Translations under genes and position numbers: made by a program
Shown: one piece after another, positions 23,952 through 37,580 of the stretch
Layout of the letters: the number at the start of each line of letters is the position of its first letter
Numbering within the stretch: position 1 is the first letter of the stretch
The notes under the pieces: generated by a model
What the model was told of the DNA's origin: nothing
The model's input: the letters and a program-made list of their open reading frames with translations, nothing else
The model's database searches: none
Assembly (NCBI GenBank): GCA_019614645.1
Contig: JABWDB010000013.1
Coordinates: 1,984,001 to 2,048,000 of the forward strand
Length of the DNA stretch: 64,000 bases
Direction of reading: 5' to 3'
Source of the DNA: Stratiolaelaps scimitus
Taxonomy: Eukaryota; Arthropoda; Arachnida; Mesostigmata; Laelapidae

Positions 23952-24308
23952 ATTCACCACAAAGCCACGTTATCCTATTTACGCCGCGGCTTCACACCGA
24001 ACTTCGTCGAATTGACGACAGGCCTGCCTTTCCCTGAGCCGAACAACTCTTGTAGCGACGCTCTTCACGTTGAATCCAGCGCTTCAGAATGGAAACATAA
24101 CAACGCAACTGCCTCGCGCGAAATGTGTTTCGCTCAGAACGAAATCTGCTTTGAGGCCCTGAACGAAGACGACTACGTAACTGGAGAGAGGGCAACTGCA
24201 AGCATCGGCTGTCTAAACATGAGAGGAGGCATGACTCTGGCGAAACAACAACGATCGCCTGTGGTGTCGACGAAAAACGGCGAAGTCAAGGTGTCTGATT
24301 TGCCGTGA
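23952..24308 (+). CDS. Orphan ORF ending before a polyadenylation-like tail
   Basis: Open for about 119 codons up to the TGA at 24306-24308, more GC-rich than its flanks. It includes LPFPEPNNSCSDALHVESSA and ends NGEVKVSDLP. Thirty bases later comes AATAAACCAATAAAG. An internal acceptor-like ACGACAG sits near 24012-24021. No domain is recognised. The same 3' tail occurs at other sites, so this is more likely the end of a retroelement or retrocopy than a host gene. Confidence 0.25.
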   Translation: MHHKATLSYLRRGFTPNFVELTTGLPFPEPNNSCSDALHVESSASEWKHNNATASREMCFAQNEICFEALNEDDYVTGERATASIGCLNMRGGMTLAKQQRSPVVSTKNGEVKVSDLP

Positions 24309-24320
24309 TACACCAAGATC

Positions 24321-24360
24321 GGCAGCTTCCTTAATAAACCAATAAAGCTTTATCTTTACC
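24321..24360 (+). repeat. Retroelement 3' tail motif, copy 3
   Basis: GCAGCTTCCTTAATAAACCA then ATAAAGCTTTATCTTTACC. It aligns with the minus strand of 16384-16420 with few differences, including the AATAAA and the final ACC. Confidence 0.45.
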
Positions 24361-27340
24361 TAGGCACGTATCCCTATGCAATTGTACCATTTCTGTGGTG
24401 TATCCATGTGTGGGGTGTAACGGCTTGATCGGTAAATCCACTGGCCTGCATTGCCGATAGAGGGCGAATATCTACCACTTTGTCCATGTACTCAATCTCT
24501 GGATGTCAGGATGTTCTTATCCGAGGCTTCCAATGGAACAGATCTGACAACTATGGAAACACTCACATATAGTACTTTCCACCTATGTTGTGTAGGCAAC
24601 GGATTGTTAGATAGGGCCACAAAAAAGTACAATATTCAATCTTGAACGCTTAACGCAACAATTCGCACACAGATCTCAGATCGCTTGAATACTCATCACC
24701 AGAGATTAACCTCCCATAAAAATATAAGTGTCTCTGGAATTTCACTATATATATATATATATATACATGAAGCATTGTTACTAATTTGGTCATACAATTT
24801 AAACGAAAAACCATACAGACGAGTCCAAGTTTCTTTACAAGCTTTCTATTAGATACAATAATAAAAAGCAGTAAGGTATATCAAATAAACGTATACGTGT
24901 ATATATTGAATAGTGTTTTCATCGATGGTTTCTCCACCAGTCAAATCCAATATCCCCTTTCGGTCCGGCCAAATACGACCAACATATAGCCAAATTGAAT
25001 TTCAAAAAAATTCATTGCAAATTCACTAACCACAGGCTCCTCTGACACGAGCAGCCCTAAAGGCGAAGTGGCCGCTCAGACAACGTCTCGCAAGCGACTC
25101 TGGTCGATCAGATTTGCAAATCTGTTGACCACCTCCGTTCGCCTATCCTCTGTCCTGACTCTGATGAATAGAACAAACTTTCAAAGAAAGAAAAGTCCGA
25201 GCCTCAGAGACAGACGAACAACGCAGAGTCGTCTGTAGTTGAACGTCAGGATTTGTATAGGATCTGGAGTCTAGTCTGGCTGTCCGGCCGCCCGACCGCC
25301 CGCCCGCTTGCCTGCGCCGAAGTCTCTGTTGCACTTTGATGGTCTAGACCAATCTGTGTGCCCGAAGCGTCTAGATGTCTACCATCGCTGGACTTGACAT
25401 GTATTTCCCATCCTGACAAGAGCGTCGTTGTCATACGACGACGACGACAACAACAACAACAATAACACGTCCACAACAGATGACCACAACAACAACAACG
25501 GGTTCGAATAGACCTCGTGCAGAAGTGTTCGGTGGCGATCAGACATTCGCCTCATTCACTGACCACAGAGACATATGGCCATCTGTGAATCCAAAATACT
25601 CACAATTCGTCGAATATGCAGCACTCGATTGATATGCTATGGCAGGGCATATGCCTTTAATATCTACTTCATATATAAAGCCAATTCGATGTAGCTTGAA
25701 GCTCTGCGCCTACGACCCCCCCCCCCGCCTCCGATGTGAATGGATTTACGACCTCGTTTTGTCAACGAATGAAACTCAACTCTGCTTATCTACTCCAGCC
25801 GAATAACCTGCTGTATTAACGCCATAAAATTGGTGTATACATTAGATCCACACAGTAGTGCTAGTTCTCACCTGTCGACGCTGATGAGAATAGATGTTAT
25901 GAGAATAGCATAGGTCAGTTACGTAAGGCATTGATTTATGGTTCGTCTCGACGTGCGAGGGTAATTAAGTCTAGACGAAATTATAATCAGTCATCCTGAT
26001 GGCTATAGTTTGTGTGAGTGTGAGAGGGAGAGAGAGAGAAGAGAATAAATCTGCTTCAACTTACAAAATAAAATATACAAAAATGTCATTCAGTCAAGAT
26101 TGGCTTGCTATTAGACTTGCCATTTTAGAAAACAAATGATTCACTACCAGAGTTCTATTAATATAATACAATTATTTATTGGCTATGAAGCTTAATTTAA
26201 ATATATAAAATATTTATATAGATATTCCATTATCTTTAAGACCTTCTTTAGACTATTAAAAATAATATAAATATTTCTCAAAACTATCCATTTATTTTTT
26301 TTATAAAATTCCCTCTATTCCTTATCTATCCAACGTATTTTTTGAGCTTCTTCTAAGCTCGTGGGAGGGTTGTGTTGCTTTGCGGACATGCCCATGTTAC
26401 AGATTCTGACATAATTATTCACCGCTTGGCCGCAGGTATTGTCGTCAAGGTTTACGAAGCACGCGAATACGATTGCTTAATATGTCAGAGACAAGCACCC
26501 GACGCAGCAGCAATATATCATAAAGGGGAGTTCGAAAGCAATTTATTAGAAGAAACTATATACGCTAGCCGAAAGAAACGTTAGAAGAATCATTATTTTT
26601 TCCCTCTCGACGCTGCCGATCGAGAATCAGCCGGAAATATCACTAGCATCAGCAGCACGCTCGATCTAGCTAAATGGCATCATTGTCGATGTCTGTCGAA
26701 ATTATATAAATAAAAAAAAATCAAAATTTACAACAAAACTACAAAAAAATACAAATTACTACACAATCAACTACCAGGACCGCTTATCCGATTACCAATA
26801 CTCTTATCACAGGAGGCATCAAGTTTAGGAAAGCAATCAATGACTTAGGGTGAACCCTGAGCCACTGATTGTTTGAAAAAGTTCGAAGAAAAGCTCACTT
26901 AAATTGTATGTTAAAATCGTTGCTGTTCTCTGACATTTTTAAGCAAGAGAAGCACTCAACTTACTTCGCTTAATTACATGGGTCCGAAATTCACCCTCAA
27001 AATATTTTCAGTGTTTGAAAATATACACTACTGAGCATGTTATCGCTATGTCATCTCCCAGGCCTATAGCATTTGTACCGAATTAATTTGCCGGTTAACC
27101 AAGCTCCCCCTGCAATCTTCCAGCGTACGTTGACTTTTGGCTAGTGTTGATGCCATCTCCTGGCTCTCTAATTAGTTATTAGTGAAACACGCTAAGTGCC
27201 TAACTGACGTCTAAACTAGTTGTCCGTTTCAACGACCTCGAAATGATCCAATAGCCATTAGCTGTATAAGGAATAATCGGTTCTCGTCATACATCTCTCG
27301 TTCGTTGTTACTTTGTCATATAGATTTCGACGGCAAAATA
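24361..27340. other. Gene-poor region 24.4-27.3 kb
   Basis: Contains a (TA)n tract (24746-24765), a GC-richer patch at 25060-25480, a C run (about 25708-25720) and a very AT-rich island at 26080-26340. A 70-codon plus ORF at 26372-26584 (KVYEAREYDCLICQRQAPDA) has no recognised family. Confidence 0.5.
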
Positions 27341-27960
27341 GCACGTCATTATTTCGAAGGCTCTTCTAACAAAGGCCGACAGATGGTTTCAATTTCGAAG
27401 AAAGCGCCGCTTGTTGGACACCCTCTGTGGGTCGTTCGACGAAAGTGAGCAGGCTCTCTACAGGTACAACTGTTGCGGACTCGATGGAAGACTTTGCGGT
27501 TCTAGTCGCACTGAGCTTCTTTCGATGAGGTCTGCAAGTAATTACGTTGGCCGGCAACAGAGGCAACGGAGGCGGTGGCGGCGGCGGCGGCGGCGACGCC
27601 TTCGTCGCCAGCCCGCCTCTCTCGTCCGCGGTTGTCAGCACAGCGGGAACTGACTCAGCAGGAGTCGATCCCGCCACCAAGCCAAGGAGCAACGAACAGG
27701 ACGACCCACCAACCGACCGCCGCGAACCAACGAATCGCCTTTTGACTCTTCAGGCTTTCCTTGCCAGACGTTCGGGGAGCAAACGAGACGAGAACAGAGA
27801 GGGCAGCAAAGAGAGGCTTGCCGAGAAGAAGAAGAAGAAGAAAAAAAGGCGTATTTGAAAGCAGCGAAAAAACATTCCGGAAAACCTCGGATATACCTTA
27901 GCTGTACGCACACACCCCACACGGGGGTCCACACGCAGACGTCGCAGAAGAGACTCAGCA
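27341..27960. other. GC-rich block with (GGC)n
   Basis: Includes GGCGGCGGCGGCGGCGGC (about 27572-27594) and an AAG-rich run (27823-27848). Frames on both strands are open through low-complexity sequence. It could be an upstream promoter or leader of MGLL, which needs a 5' non-coding exon, but this is only a guess. A donor-like AAG|GTATAT on the minus strand lies near 27897. Confidence 0.25.
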
Positions 27961-29220
27961 GAGTCAAGGTCGTACGATGCGGGCTTTACTGATGCCCTCT
28001 CCGAGAATGCTGGGGGATACGATGAAAAGCTGATCCCACTTTGGTGCTCATATAGAGCAGGCGTCCTTGATGGCGTCCATGAACTGGCTATCTTGGATCA
28101 CGATTGTCCCGACGGGAAAATCGGATCGGCGCCTTGATTCGATGCCGCGCTGCATCCGATTCGGATCGGCGATCTTGGAGTAGGAACATGAAATTAACTT
28201 TAATCGGAACTATGAGAAGTTGAATAACGTTGGTCCCGAAAGAGACATCGTAGGTGTTTCACACATTTCTATTTATATTTAAGATTTCATAACTGCTCCA
28301 TGAGACTTCACGCCTATCAAGAGTCACCAGAAGGTCAGAATTGTACGGGATATAATTTAAATGCATGGTTGGCAAATTAGCTTATAACGTAAAGAAAAAA
28401 AAATATATGTATATATATATATTTTACTATTATCAGCGTTTTCCAAATGCACTTGAAAGGAAAGCTGCGAAATATCCAAATTAGTAAGTTGAAGCCATTC
28501 CAAAATAGGATGACATCAATTGGAACCAGAGAGATCTTAGAATAGTTGTAAGTGACGTGGATTTCACACAAGCCTGCTCTGTGTATGCTATTGATGGGGA
28601 AGGATTAAAACAAATCCAGGTTCAACTGGTTAGTTACCATACTGTGTAGTAGAACAACTCAATCTGCTAAGCGAGCCGAAATCGGTTATGCATAGAGATA
28701 CCGTATCCCACAACCGTCAACGCTGTACGCACGCCAAACCCAGCGCGCATCAGGGCCGTCAAAAAATATAACAAATCTTCGAGTGTCTATTAATTTATTT
28801 ATCTTCTACTCGCTTTTGCCCACGAAATGTGGTATTATTTGAGACTACTATATATGACACAGTATGGAAAAGTGCGCTTGCCAAAGGGCGAATGGTCCTT
28901 ATTGCAAAACGACACTTATCGATATAAGGTAGTACCAGATTTAAATGAAACCTCTAATTGCGTCGATAATGGCACGATGGCCGAACATGAAGCCCTCCGA
29001 TTAATGGCTGCCCTCTAGAACGACTCGTCAATGCACACCACCAGCATTTGTCAGACATTGCGTATCGTAAACCAATCGAACCGGAATAAGAAATTCCAAT
29101 ATAAAACGTTCTCAAGCAAGCACGACCCTGCTGGGCAACGTCGGCCAGGTAACCCGTAGAAGATATTCTACTCGTCTGCTAGATCCACCCACTCGAGAGT
29201 AAATATACATGAACTTCACA
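27961..29220. other. Gene-poor region 28.0-29.2 kb
   Basis: Holds a (TA)n tract near 28402-28422. A 63-codon plus ORF at 28827-29018 has no family match I can name. Confidence 0.5.
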
Positions 29221-29402
29221 GCCTTAAACATTTAACTACGTCCACGGTGTTGCATTCGGCATTGCTTCATGATGCAGACCCATTTTAAATGCAAATGCGC
29301 AACGGTGGGGATCGAACCCGTTCGTAGTCTACGGATATCTCACGATCTCCCGTAATCTGCTGGCAAAAGCCGAACCTTGCCAGAAGACCAGCGCCATTCG
29401 CT
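29221..29402 (-). mobile_element. Second tRNA-derived SINE family, copy 1
   Basis: On the minus strand a tRNA-like head has box A TGGTCTTCTGG (29390-29380) and a perfect box B GGTTCGATCC (29318-29309). The body then contains CACCGTGGACGTAGTTAAAT. That core is shared with 31365-31515 and 52955-53000. The spacing between the boxes is tRNA-like, but no cloverleaf closes. Confidence 0.6.
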
Positions 29403-31364
29403 ACGAGAATATCATAATAAAATCATTTTGATTGTAGGATAAATTTCTGCCATACGCGTTCTACTCAAACGGACTAAAAGCGATTAGCAAGATTACGAGC
29501 CATTGTTCACTGTGACACTTAATTACTTTCAACCTTAAAGGGGTTTATGGAGTGAAGTCATAGGATGAGATCATCTCGACAAGGGTCAATTTGTATTCTT
29601 TCCCGCTATTTTAGATGTATTTTGTGTAACATTACTCGAGTTAAGCAGGCAAATTGCAGAAACATTACGCGCAATCACTTCTTCTATTAATAGGTCAACC
29701 AAGCGTCAGCCACACCTTCCACCACGAACTCATTTTTAACCAAAAAGCCTAACAAGTAGTATTAACAACACTAATGAGCAGATATTCATCTCGAATTTCA
29801 TTCCTACTTGTAAATCGGGTCGATGCAGACGTCCATACGCTATTCTACATTATCAACGTTTCCAACGTCCGTCTGCAGTGGCCATTATTTTCCATAAGAC
29901 CCCAGCGCAAAGTTGACACTTCTAATCGGCCATGAACAAGGCTACCGTACCTTCTGAGGTCTGAATGTCGCCGAGCATCCCGGCAGCGGGTCGTATCCAC
30001 TTCGTAACTGGCTACCACCTCAACGTCAATTAGTTAGATATCGAAGAGAGTTCACACCAAACGCACAGTAGCACTTCTGCTAATTATTATTACACGGTAA
30101 TTATTATCAACGTGTTCCAGTGTGCGACGCTACCAGCCGTGATTCAAGTCAGTTGCAGCACCGTTTAACAACGCGGCTCACTATAGAATGCTATCGGTTG
30201 CTTTTAGTTCTATATTTCATTAGTAGATTCGCAGTTCCACTATCACTCTCGTGCGGCCACTGACGTCCAGTGACATCGAGCGCATCCTACATCCAGCGAG
30301 GCTATAGCAAGCCAATATCATCAATCTAATATTGTTACTGTTGACGCTGCTGCTGCTGCTACTGCCGCTGAATACAGCCTTCAGAACTACTCAGTCGAAG
30401 GCAAGTCTGATGTTATAGCGAGGCTTGACAGCGTCATAAAGATTTGCTGATTTGAACTGACTACGCGTTTTTTGCATCCGGAGAGGGATGACCCTGTTAG
30501 TGCGAGGAGTTATGGTGTTGTTAGACACGGAATTAGCGAATTACAAATGATCAAAGTGCGCGTTGTGACAAAAGCTACATGTACAATTACATCGTTTTCA
30601 AGGCTCTTCTGTGATTGCTGCGTCTGCAGTAATGCCAATAGTAATTGTAAATCATAGTAATAATAATTTACGCAGCCTGCAAGTGCAATAATAATAATAA
30701 TAATAATCATATTAATAAGTCTATTCATATTCCATGTAAAACATACGATTCGGTGGATTCTTCTCTGACGTGACATTTTTGTTTCTCTTTATTATGATAT
30801 GGAGGTAATTTCAGCGAGATATCTAGCTACCTATCAATTCCTAACGAAAGCTATCAAGTTAGAATAGCAATTCGTGCCTGGCCAATGAAGCAGTAAGGTT
30901 GATTATTATTACTATTATTATTATTATTAGATTGTATCACGAGCTCCGTATGTAATTATTACATTTGCATCTCTCAGATGCGCTCAAATCTAAAGGATAG
31001 CGCATGTAGGTATAAGCTTACACTTTAATATCGTATAAGTCAATCTTGCTATTTTGGACCTTCGTGTTGTGCTGATGAAGTAGAATGCATTAGGTTTTTT
31101 CGTATGCATTTCGAAAATCTCTGTGATTATGGGCTAAGATCGGACGATATGATGATGCCGAACATATTTTGTACTGGCAATCGGTACTTTGAACTGAGAC
31201 GATTCGGTCTCTGTGATAGCTGCATTTGACACAATTTGATTATTGAAGCATACTACGTGGCACTGGCACTGTTTGAAACGTTAAAATAAGCCAGCAATTC
31301 AAATACACGCGTCATTATTACAATAACAACACTTATCCACCACGCACTTACTGTAATAGAGCGA
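29403..31364. other. Gene-poor region 29.4-31.4 kb
   Basis: Contains short (CTG)n near 30345-30370 and (ATT/AAT)n tracts near 30689-30710 and 30904-30930. No gene seen. Confidence 0.55.
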
Positions 31365-31515
31365 GCCCAGTGGCGTGGTGGTGCATTCGTGTGCGCCTGC
31401 CTTGCAACCGGAGGAGACACGTAGGTGCTCGGGCTCGATGTAAGCCGTTGCACAAATGTCGAAAGCTTTTGTACCGTGGTCGTTAAATGTTGGCTGAGAG
31501 GCAGCCCGGAAAACG
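31365..31515 (+). mobile_element. Second tRNA-derived SINE family, copy 2
   Basis: Plus-strand head TGGCGTGGTGG (31371-31381, box A-like), a B-box-like GGGCTCGATG (31431-31440), then the core CCGTGGTCGTTAAATGTTGG (31474-31493). Confidence 0.5.
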
Positions 31516-34500
31516 CATTTATAGGTTGACAAAGCAACATCTATTTTTTAATATGACGAATTTATCGACACCGGAAAATCTAAAATGTATTTGTGTTAGC
31601 GGAAAGTGGATGTGTCCTTCAGGACAAGAACAGCAACAACAACAAAACTCATGCTCTACTGTCCTGTTTGAGCCTTGTTTACTTGCTTGGTATGGAGGGA
31701 GCAACGGCCCGGAGGACCGCGACAGGTTATGCTGCCCCGCTTCGACATAAATATCATATTGTATATATACGCACACGGCCAATGTATTATTAACTATATG
31801 TTGTTCAATTCTATGCGGACATCTCAGGAAGCGTTCAACGAAACAAGGTTTATACTAATAGGCACACAATCGTAATCACGACCAGAGATAACAAACGTCA
31901 CATTCAACCGTTTCAAATCACCGGGGTACAGTGGTCGACCAAACGTAACCTACAGCCCTAGATAAACTTCTTCATGGGATTTCTATCCGATCACAAGAAC
32001 GGTCTGAACGATTCACAAGAACGAATACATCGGTTAGAGATGCTTAGACAGCAGTAACCATGCAACGTTTGGAATGATTTGCGTAAACGTGTTTGGATCG
32101 ACGACAACATCAAACACTTGTTATGGCGACACTTGGCATGTCTGTCTCATGGCGACTGATCATAATCTGAGACAGGAGTTAGCAGTTCTCGCCAGCTCAG
32201 TGCGTTTGTCGACTACAACGAACACATATATCGGGCACATCTGGCTGACGGACGGCTGACGAAAACCACGAGAACCTCCCCCTCATACAGCAACATGAAA
32301 CAATGAAAGGGTGATCGGCTAGGAGCTTTATATTTCGATTCAACTCAGTCACATCTGAATGCGTTCGGTCGAGATTGATGTTTAAAAACAGTGACAAGTG
32401 GCCAGGTTACGATCGTCGACAGCTTCACATCGTCCATTTAATTATGAGCGGTTGATAGGCGTCCGATTTCACGGTGTGCGGCGCAAACGCTATGGAACAG
32501 CAATCGTTGGTTGCAGCTTAGGTGAAGGTTCGACTCTTCGGTACTTTGATAACGTGAATTCGAATATAAGGTGTTCGGTGGAACGGTTCTAAGGCCTGAG
32601 GCGGACCCAATGACAAAGCCTCTGTAAGCGGGCACTAGCATTCGAAAAACGGGGAAGATTATTTATGATAGCTCAGATGAGAACTGATCGAGTTAAGTCG
32701 ACCGGTGAAAACGATTGTATTTTATATAAGAACAATGCCAACCGTTTTTCCATTTCGTATATTGGGTTGTGCATAATAGCAATTAAAAAATACAAAATAC
32801 AATTAAAAAATTCTAGTGTGTATACATATAACACTCTGCGTTGCATAGCATATATCCATCGTACGATACGTCGAACACGTATCAACTCAGCCATGATGAG
32901 GCATCGACGCTGGCTGAACGCAACCAATGAAAGCTCTATTTACATCGTTCCACCCCGATTCGCTTTCTGCAATGCTCGCACTCTCATCAGTCAGCGGGAC
33001 AGGCTACCCTGTCCACACGCACAGGGCCAGGTTGGGAATACTAAGAGCAAAGGCTCCGAGTCATATTCGGCTCGGTGGTAGATTGACGGCGACGGCACAC
33101 GCCCCTACACTCGCCGCACACAGCCCAATCAATGGAGTATACGGCGGGGATATTATTATTATTATTACGATATTACCACATGATAACATCGCCACAACGC
33201 CAATGGCCGTTGCCATCGAATATTTAACGATCAGCTGACCTCCACCTCAAAGAAAAAAGAATCCACACGGTTCACCGATAGACACTCGGGATAGACACAC
33301 GCACATACAAACAAACACACACACACACATATACACACACAGCCACCCACAAATAGACTCAGAGACGAGGGCGTCTGACGGGCCCTGTTACTCTAAACGG
33401 ATTGACAAAAGCGCAAAAGCTATCGGAGTACCGCGCGAACGGGATGATTGACATCAGCGTTGGTGTTGGCGATAATAGCAACAGCGATAACCTACCCGTA
33501 TGAAGTAATATATTTCATATACTATATGAACTCGACGACATCATTGACCGGTGGGAAAATCCCCCACCGAACAGGTTAATAGGCGCGCATCGCCTACAGA
33601 GATCCCTGTTCGAGCTGCAGCGTAGTCCTTTGAAAGGGATGGTCGTGATTTCAAATGCTATGTTATTTATGAGTAGTCACATAGAGATTTGGAGGATGAA
33701 TCGACGGTGGGCGAACTCAGCAACAAACAGGAGGAGATCGGGGCTTCAATAGAAGACCCTGACATTGGTGAAGGTTTCGGGCTGCTTGACATTTTGATGC
33801 GGTTATCATTTTTAATGCGTATACCGATACGAACTGACGCTGAGAAGAGATCTCAAGCAGATAGGGATTTCGTAAAATAAAATAAAAAAACACGTGAGGC
33901 TTAATGCATTAGATCCGGTTCACCATGTGGTTCTTGTCGCTACGCTCAACATAATGCCGAAAGCAAACCGTCAATGGATTATTAGTCCGATGATATTCAT
34001 TTATGCTTGAGCTCCGTGCCAAGCGGATTGTGGACGATTTGCCCACATGTTAGCCTAACCCGTCGACACAGACACCTGCATGTGGAAGGGGCGGAGTGTA
34101 TTCTTAACCGATCTTGGCTACGAGTGCGATACAAATCACAATGATTAGTCGCGATTAGTCGCATAGAGATTGACCGCATGTGAGAAGCGTCATTCAGTTA
34201 ATAACTTCCTATGGTATTTTTAGCACATGCATTTGTCCACTTGGCGTTTGTCGACCATTGACAACAGCTGGAACATGAGATTCTCATGATGGACAAAATG
34301 TGGCCACTCGAGGCGGGCCGGAAGTGCGATTTTTCTCATCGCGTCTACACACACATATATATACATACACATAGAACCAGCTGGTGTAAAATGCACAGAT
34401 CCGCCAATGTCGAAGAACATTGCTCCACAATCTGTTCGACGTCAGTTCGTTGAGCTTGATGTGTAGGATGAGAATGAGGCATAGCTGGATTGCGGAACGC

Positions 34501-34560
34501 CCGCCCTTAGCGCCTAGGCTAATCGGACCTTCCGAGACTGTTGTGCATACGTTTACAAAC
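31516..34560. other. Gene-poor region 31.5-34.6 kb
   Basis: Holds a (CA)n tract (33315-33345). A 63-codon plus ORF at 33689-33880, rich in acidic residues, ends just before an A-rich run (AAATAAAATAAAAAAAC). No recognised gene. Confidence 0.5.
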
Positions 34561-34564
34561 GATC

Positions 34565-34885
34565 TTAAAGGAAAGGCCAATGAAAATCCATGAAAGTGCT
34601 CTCTTTGGAACGATTCCTCTTTTCACTTTGACGTTTCCGAGTCGATTTGAGAGCGGCATAGAGATTGCAATATATAGAACAGGCTGGCAGAAACAAAGGC
34701 AAAATAAAAATGACCACGTCGAAACGTCGACAGTAAAGCTGCCCCCACCTAGGTCCAAGGTGGTCTGTGTTAAAATGAGTATTTAGCACTATGTATCGCT
34801 GCACCGCTAGAATAAGCTCGAGTCCTGCCGCCAGGCTGATACTGAAGTGCTCTATGAACGCCCACGTGCATTCATCAAGGAGCAT
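34565..34885 (-). pseudogene. Possible rhodopsin-type GPCR fragment
   Basis: A 106-codon minus ORF. It reads CTWAFIEHFSISLAAGLELI then LAVQRYIVL, like TM3 of a class A receptor (Cys at its start, QRY in place of DRY 24 residues later). It then has DVVIFILPLFLPACSIYCNL followed by a basic stretch KSTRKRQSEKRNR, like TM5 with its Pro and the third cytoplasmic loop. The gap between them is too short to contain TM4, and no TM1-2 or TM6-7 was found in frame. It may be a decayed receptor or a chance resemblance. Confidence 0.3.
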
Positions 34886-37580
34886 TGAATTCGGTGGTTA
34901 GTCGAATCAATTAGACATTGATTCATTCGCTCGCTCTTTTGCTGTGCAAACTTGTATAGAAACCTCATTCAGATATAACAGCTAACGATCGTGGTAAAAT
35001 AACAACAGCGCTGTCGAACGTCAGATATGAACAGTCGAGCAATGCACTATGAAATGAATATTTACTGGAAGAAGCGTTCCCAAAGGCCAAATGATCGTAT
35101 TCCAACGACGGTCTTACTCACACACACACATACAGACACGACATACGTAAGCCCTTGATTCATTCGTTAGTCCAGCCTGACATGGGCAGTCGAACGACAA
35201 CACGGTGGTATCGTGGACCATTTAACTTTAGATCGTTCTAAAAATCTCCCGTCATCGGAGAGCGGGCGGGCAGACGGGGCTGGCGGGAGAAACTGTGCGC
35301 CACTCTGTTCTGTCCGTTCGGATCGTATCCATAGATTTCACTGCCAACCACTTATATCAGATGTTACGAGTGTGTGATGACCCGGCAGAGATTCACTTAT
35401 CATATACGTCACCATTATTTATTGAGGTGTATCTCAGCTAGAAAAATGCCTCAAATGAGGTTTCTCTCAAACAGGTTTTCCGAGAGGTTGTCGCCTGATA
35501 ACCTAGACTGGCAACCTGAGTTGCCAAGACACGTCCGGGGGAAACTTCGAAATTCGAAAAGGGAGGGGGCTATCTTACTGTACGATCTGCAATTGCCAGC
35601 AGCTCCTCCAACCGTTCCTATCGATTTCCAAGTGACCAGTCGTTCATTGCCACAGGGTAGTAGGAACGCCAACGTAGAATATTGATAGACACCATGTATA
35701 GGACACATTTTACAGATAATAGCTAAACTGAACATTTCAAAGCTACGAAAAGTACAAATGCGCCGGAGAGTGAAGATCGACTTCGTAGGTTACCCAAAAT
35801 ATTTTTAATTTAACTCATACAAGTAACCGAACATATGCGTTCATTTAATCGTGCAATCAATTGCAATGTAGCTATTACTGTTTAATGAATAGTTAATGTG
35901 TATGACTTTAATGAATAGTTATTCGTAGGGGGTCCGATCGAAATATGACTCACTGATGCTCTCGAGTAGACCACCGTGGCGCTTTTTAACGCCACGGAGC
36001 ACTAATTTTGTATAAAGCTTCCGGATTAAGTCTCATTCAGACACCGTTAAAGCCACTCCTATCGTTATTTCCTTGATTCTCAATAATATGTGGTGATTCG
36101 ATCTATATATATATACATACATCTGTTGCACAGATGTTATTGGTTCGATCCTACGCCAACCTTAAACATAGGCCACATCTCACATAGACGCATCCGAGAG
36201 ACAGATGCAGAGACAATGACACTTGCGGCGTTATTCCATATTTTCAGTTTGCCCAACGACCGTTTGCTCAAGAGGGGGACACGGCGTGTTCGGAAACACC
36301 AGGCAGTAATTGCATGTATGCGTAATGTAATGGCAATTTGTACTAGGGGGATATAATTATACTCACGTCGGTACGTGCTCGAAGAATGGAAATCAGATCG
36401 TCAATGAATTGCACTATTGTGGGGGGATTTGCCCTGTTTTCTTGCTAGGGTATCTTTATAGCTTTGTCACCTGTCGAGCGATTCCCGTCTGTCTACTGGC
36501 AATCCACTCTCATTCTCGGCCCTAAGCTCTTTAGGTCCACTTAGGCTTGGGTAGAGCTTGGCCGCAGAGCACCCACAGACGAGAGATATCGCTTCACGCG
36601 CAAAACACACAAAAGACCACATTGCCACACTCACGTCGAGACACACAACCACACACACTCACACACGCAACAAGGGATATTCCTCTTTCTCTACCCGTGA
36701 TCGAGTACTCGCTGGGAGTCGATAGCGGCGCGCCAACGTAGTATATAACTAAAGGCTAATTAGGAAAAGGGTTGTACCGGAGGGGAATCTGTGCGCTGGT
36801 CAGTATAAGGATTGTGCCTTGCTAAGTGGTCCTTTCCAACCAACCTGAGTATCTCCAGCACTCCGTCTTGTCGTATTCCACCGTCTATCCCCGAGTAGAC
36901 CACTGCTTTGCGGCAGATCTCGCGGCAGCCTGGCAATGTCCAATGATTTCGATTGACACTATACAGGAGGCACTTGGATTTGTCGAAACTTGTTTCGTTC
37001 CGTATTAATGTATCACGAGCAAAAATCCAGTTTGTTCGGGGGTCGTACAAAAATGTCTATGCCAATGGTTGGCTAGCTTCTCCCGAATATCCTGTGCGGC
37101 CTTATATAAAAATAAAGGTACTTTGTTTAACGGCTATCCCCTGTTAACCAAATGCTGCTGTTGAGCCGAAACTCCAGTCCGGTTTAGGCACATAATCCCG
37201 CCTGAGAATGTATTTGAATGTAACTAACGAATACGAGCGAACACAACGGGATAGCGCAGCTCGGACGTCCAGTTCACTCTTGCTGAGCACATACCACCAC
37301 CCTGTTTCGAGTTGAAGCTCTCGAACAGTTAGCTCGCGCGTTGCTTCTACACGCGACCGCCGTTCGAGAGCGACACCCTCCCCGGAGTGGAGAGGGCCAT
37401 GTGGTAAGGGCAACGGTAAATCAGGAGGGCCGACACTTATCGAGTTTAGGTCGTCGAGCCAAACATACTACATGCCACTGGAACAAAACATATGAGGGGG
37501 TGTGGTGTAATTTTGAAAACGAAACGAAGTAACGATTCATGATGGATTATCGAATTAAAGGATTCTCGTTAAATAATTAT
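34886..37580. other. Gene-poor region 34.9-37.6 kb
   Basis: Contains a CA-rich stretch (36600-36670), a GC hairpin CCGTGGCG/CGCCACGG near 35974-35997 and several unassigned ORFs of 60-103 codons. Confidence 0.5.

Noticed and set aside
26372..26584. 70-codon plus ORF with CLICQRQ, faintly like a zinc-binding pair
   Set aside because: Only one Cys pair and no second ligand pair or related copy in the window.
29305..29400. tRNA gene on the minus strand with perfect box B
   Set aside because: No cloverleaf closes, and the downstream body matches repeats at 31.4 and 52.9 kb.
36590..36680. CA-rich stretch considered as a tandem or CRISPR-like array
   Set aside because: Irregular CA dinucleotides without constant repeat and spacer lengths.
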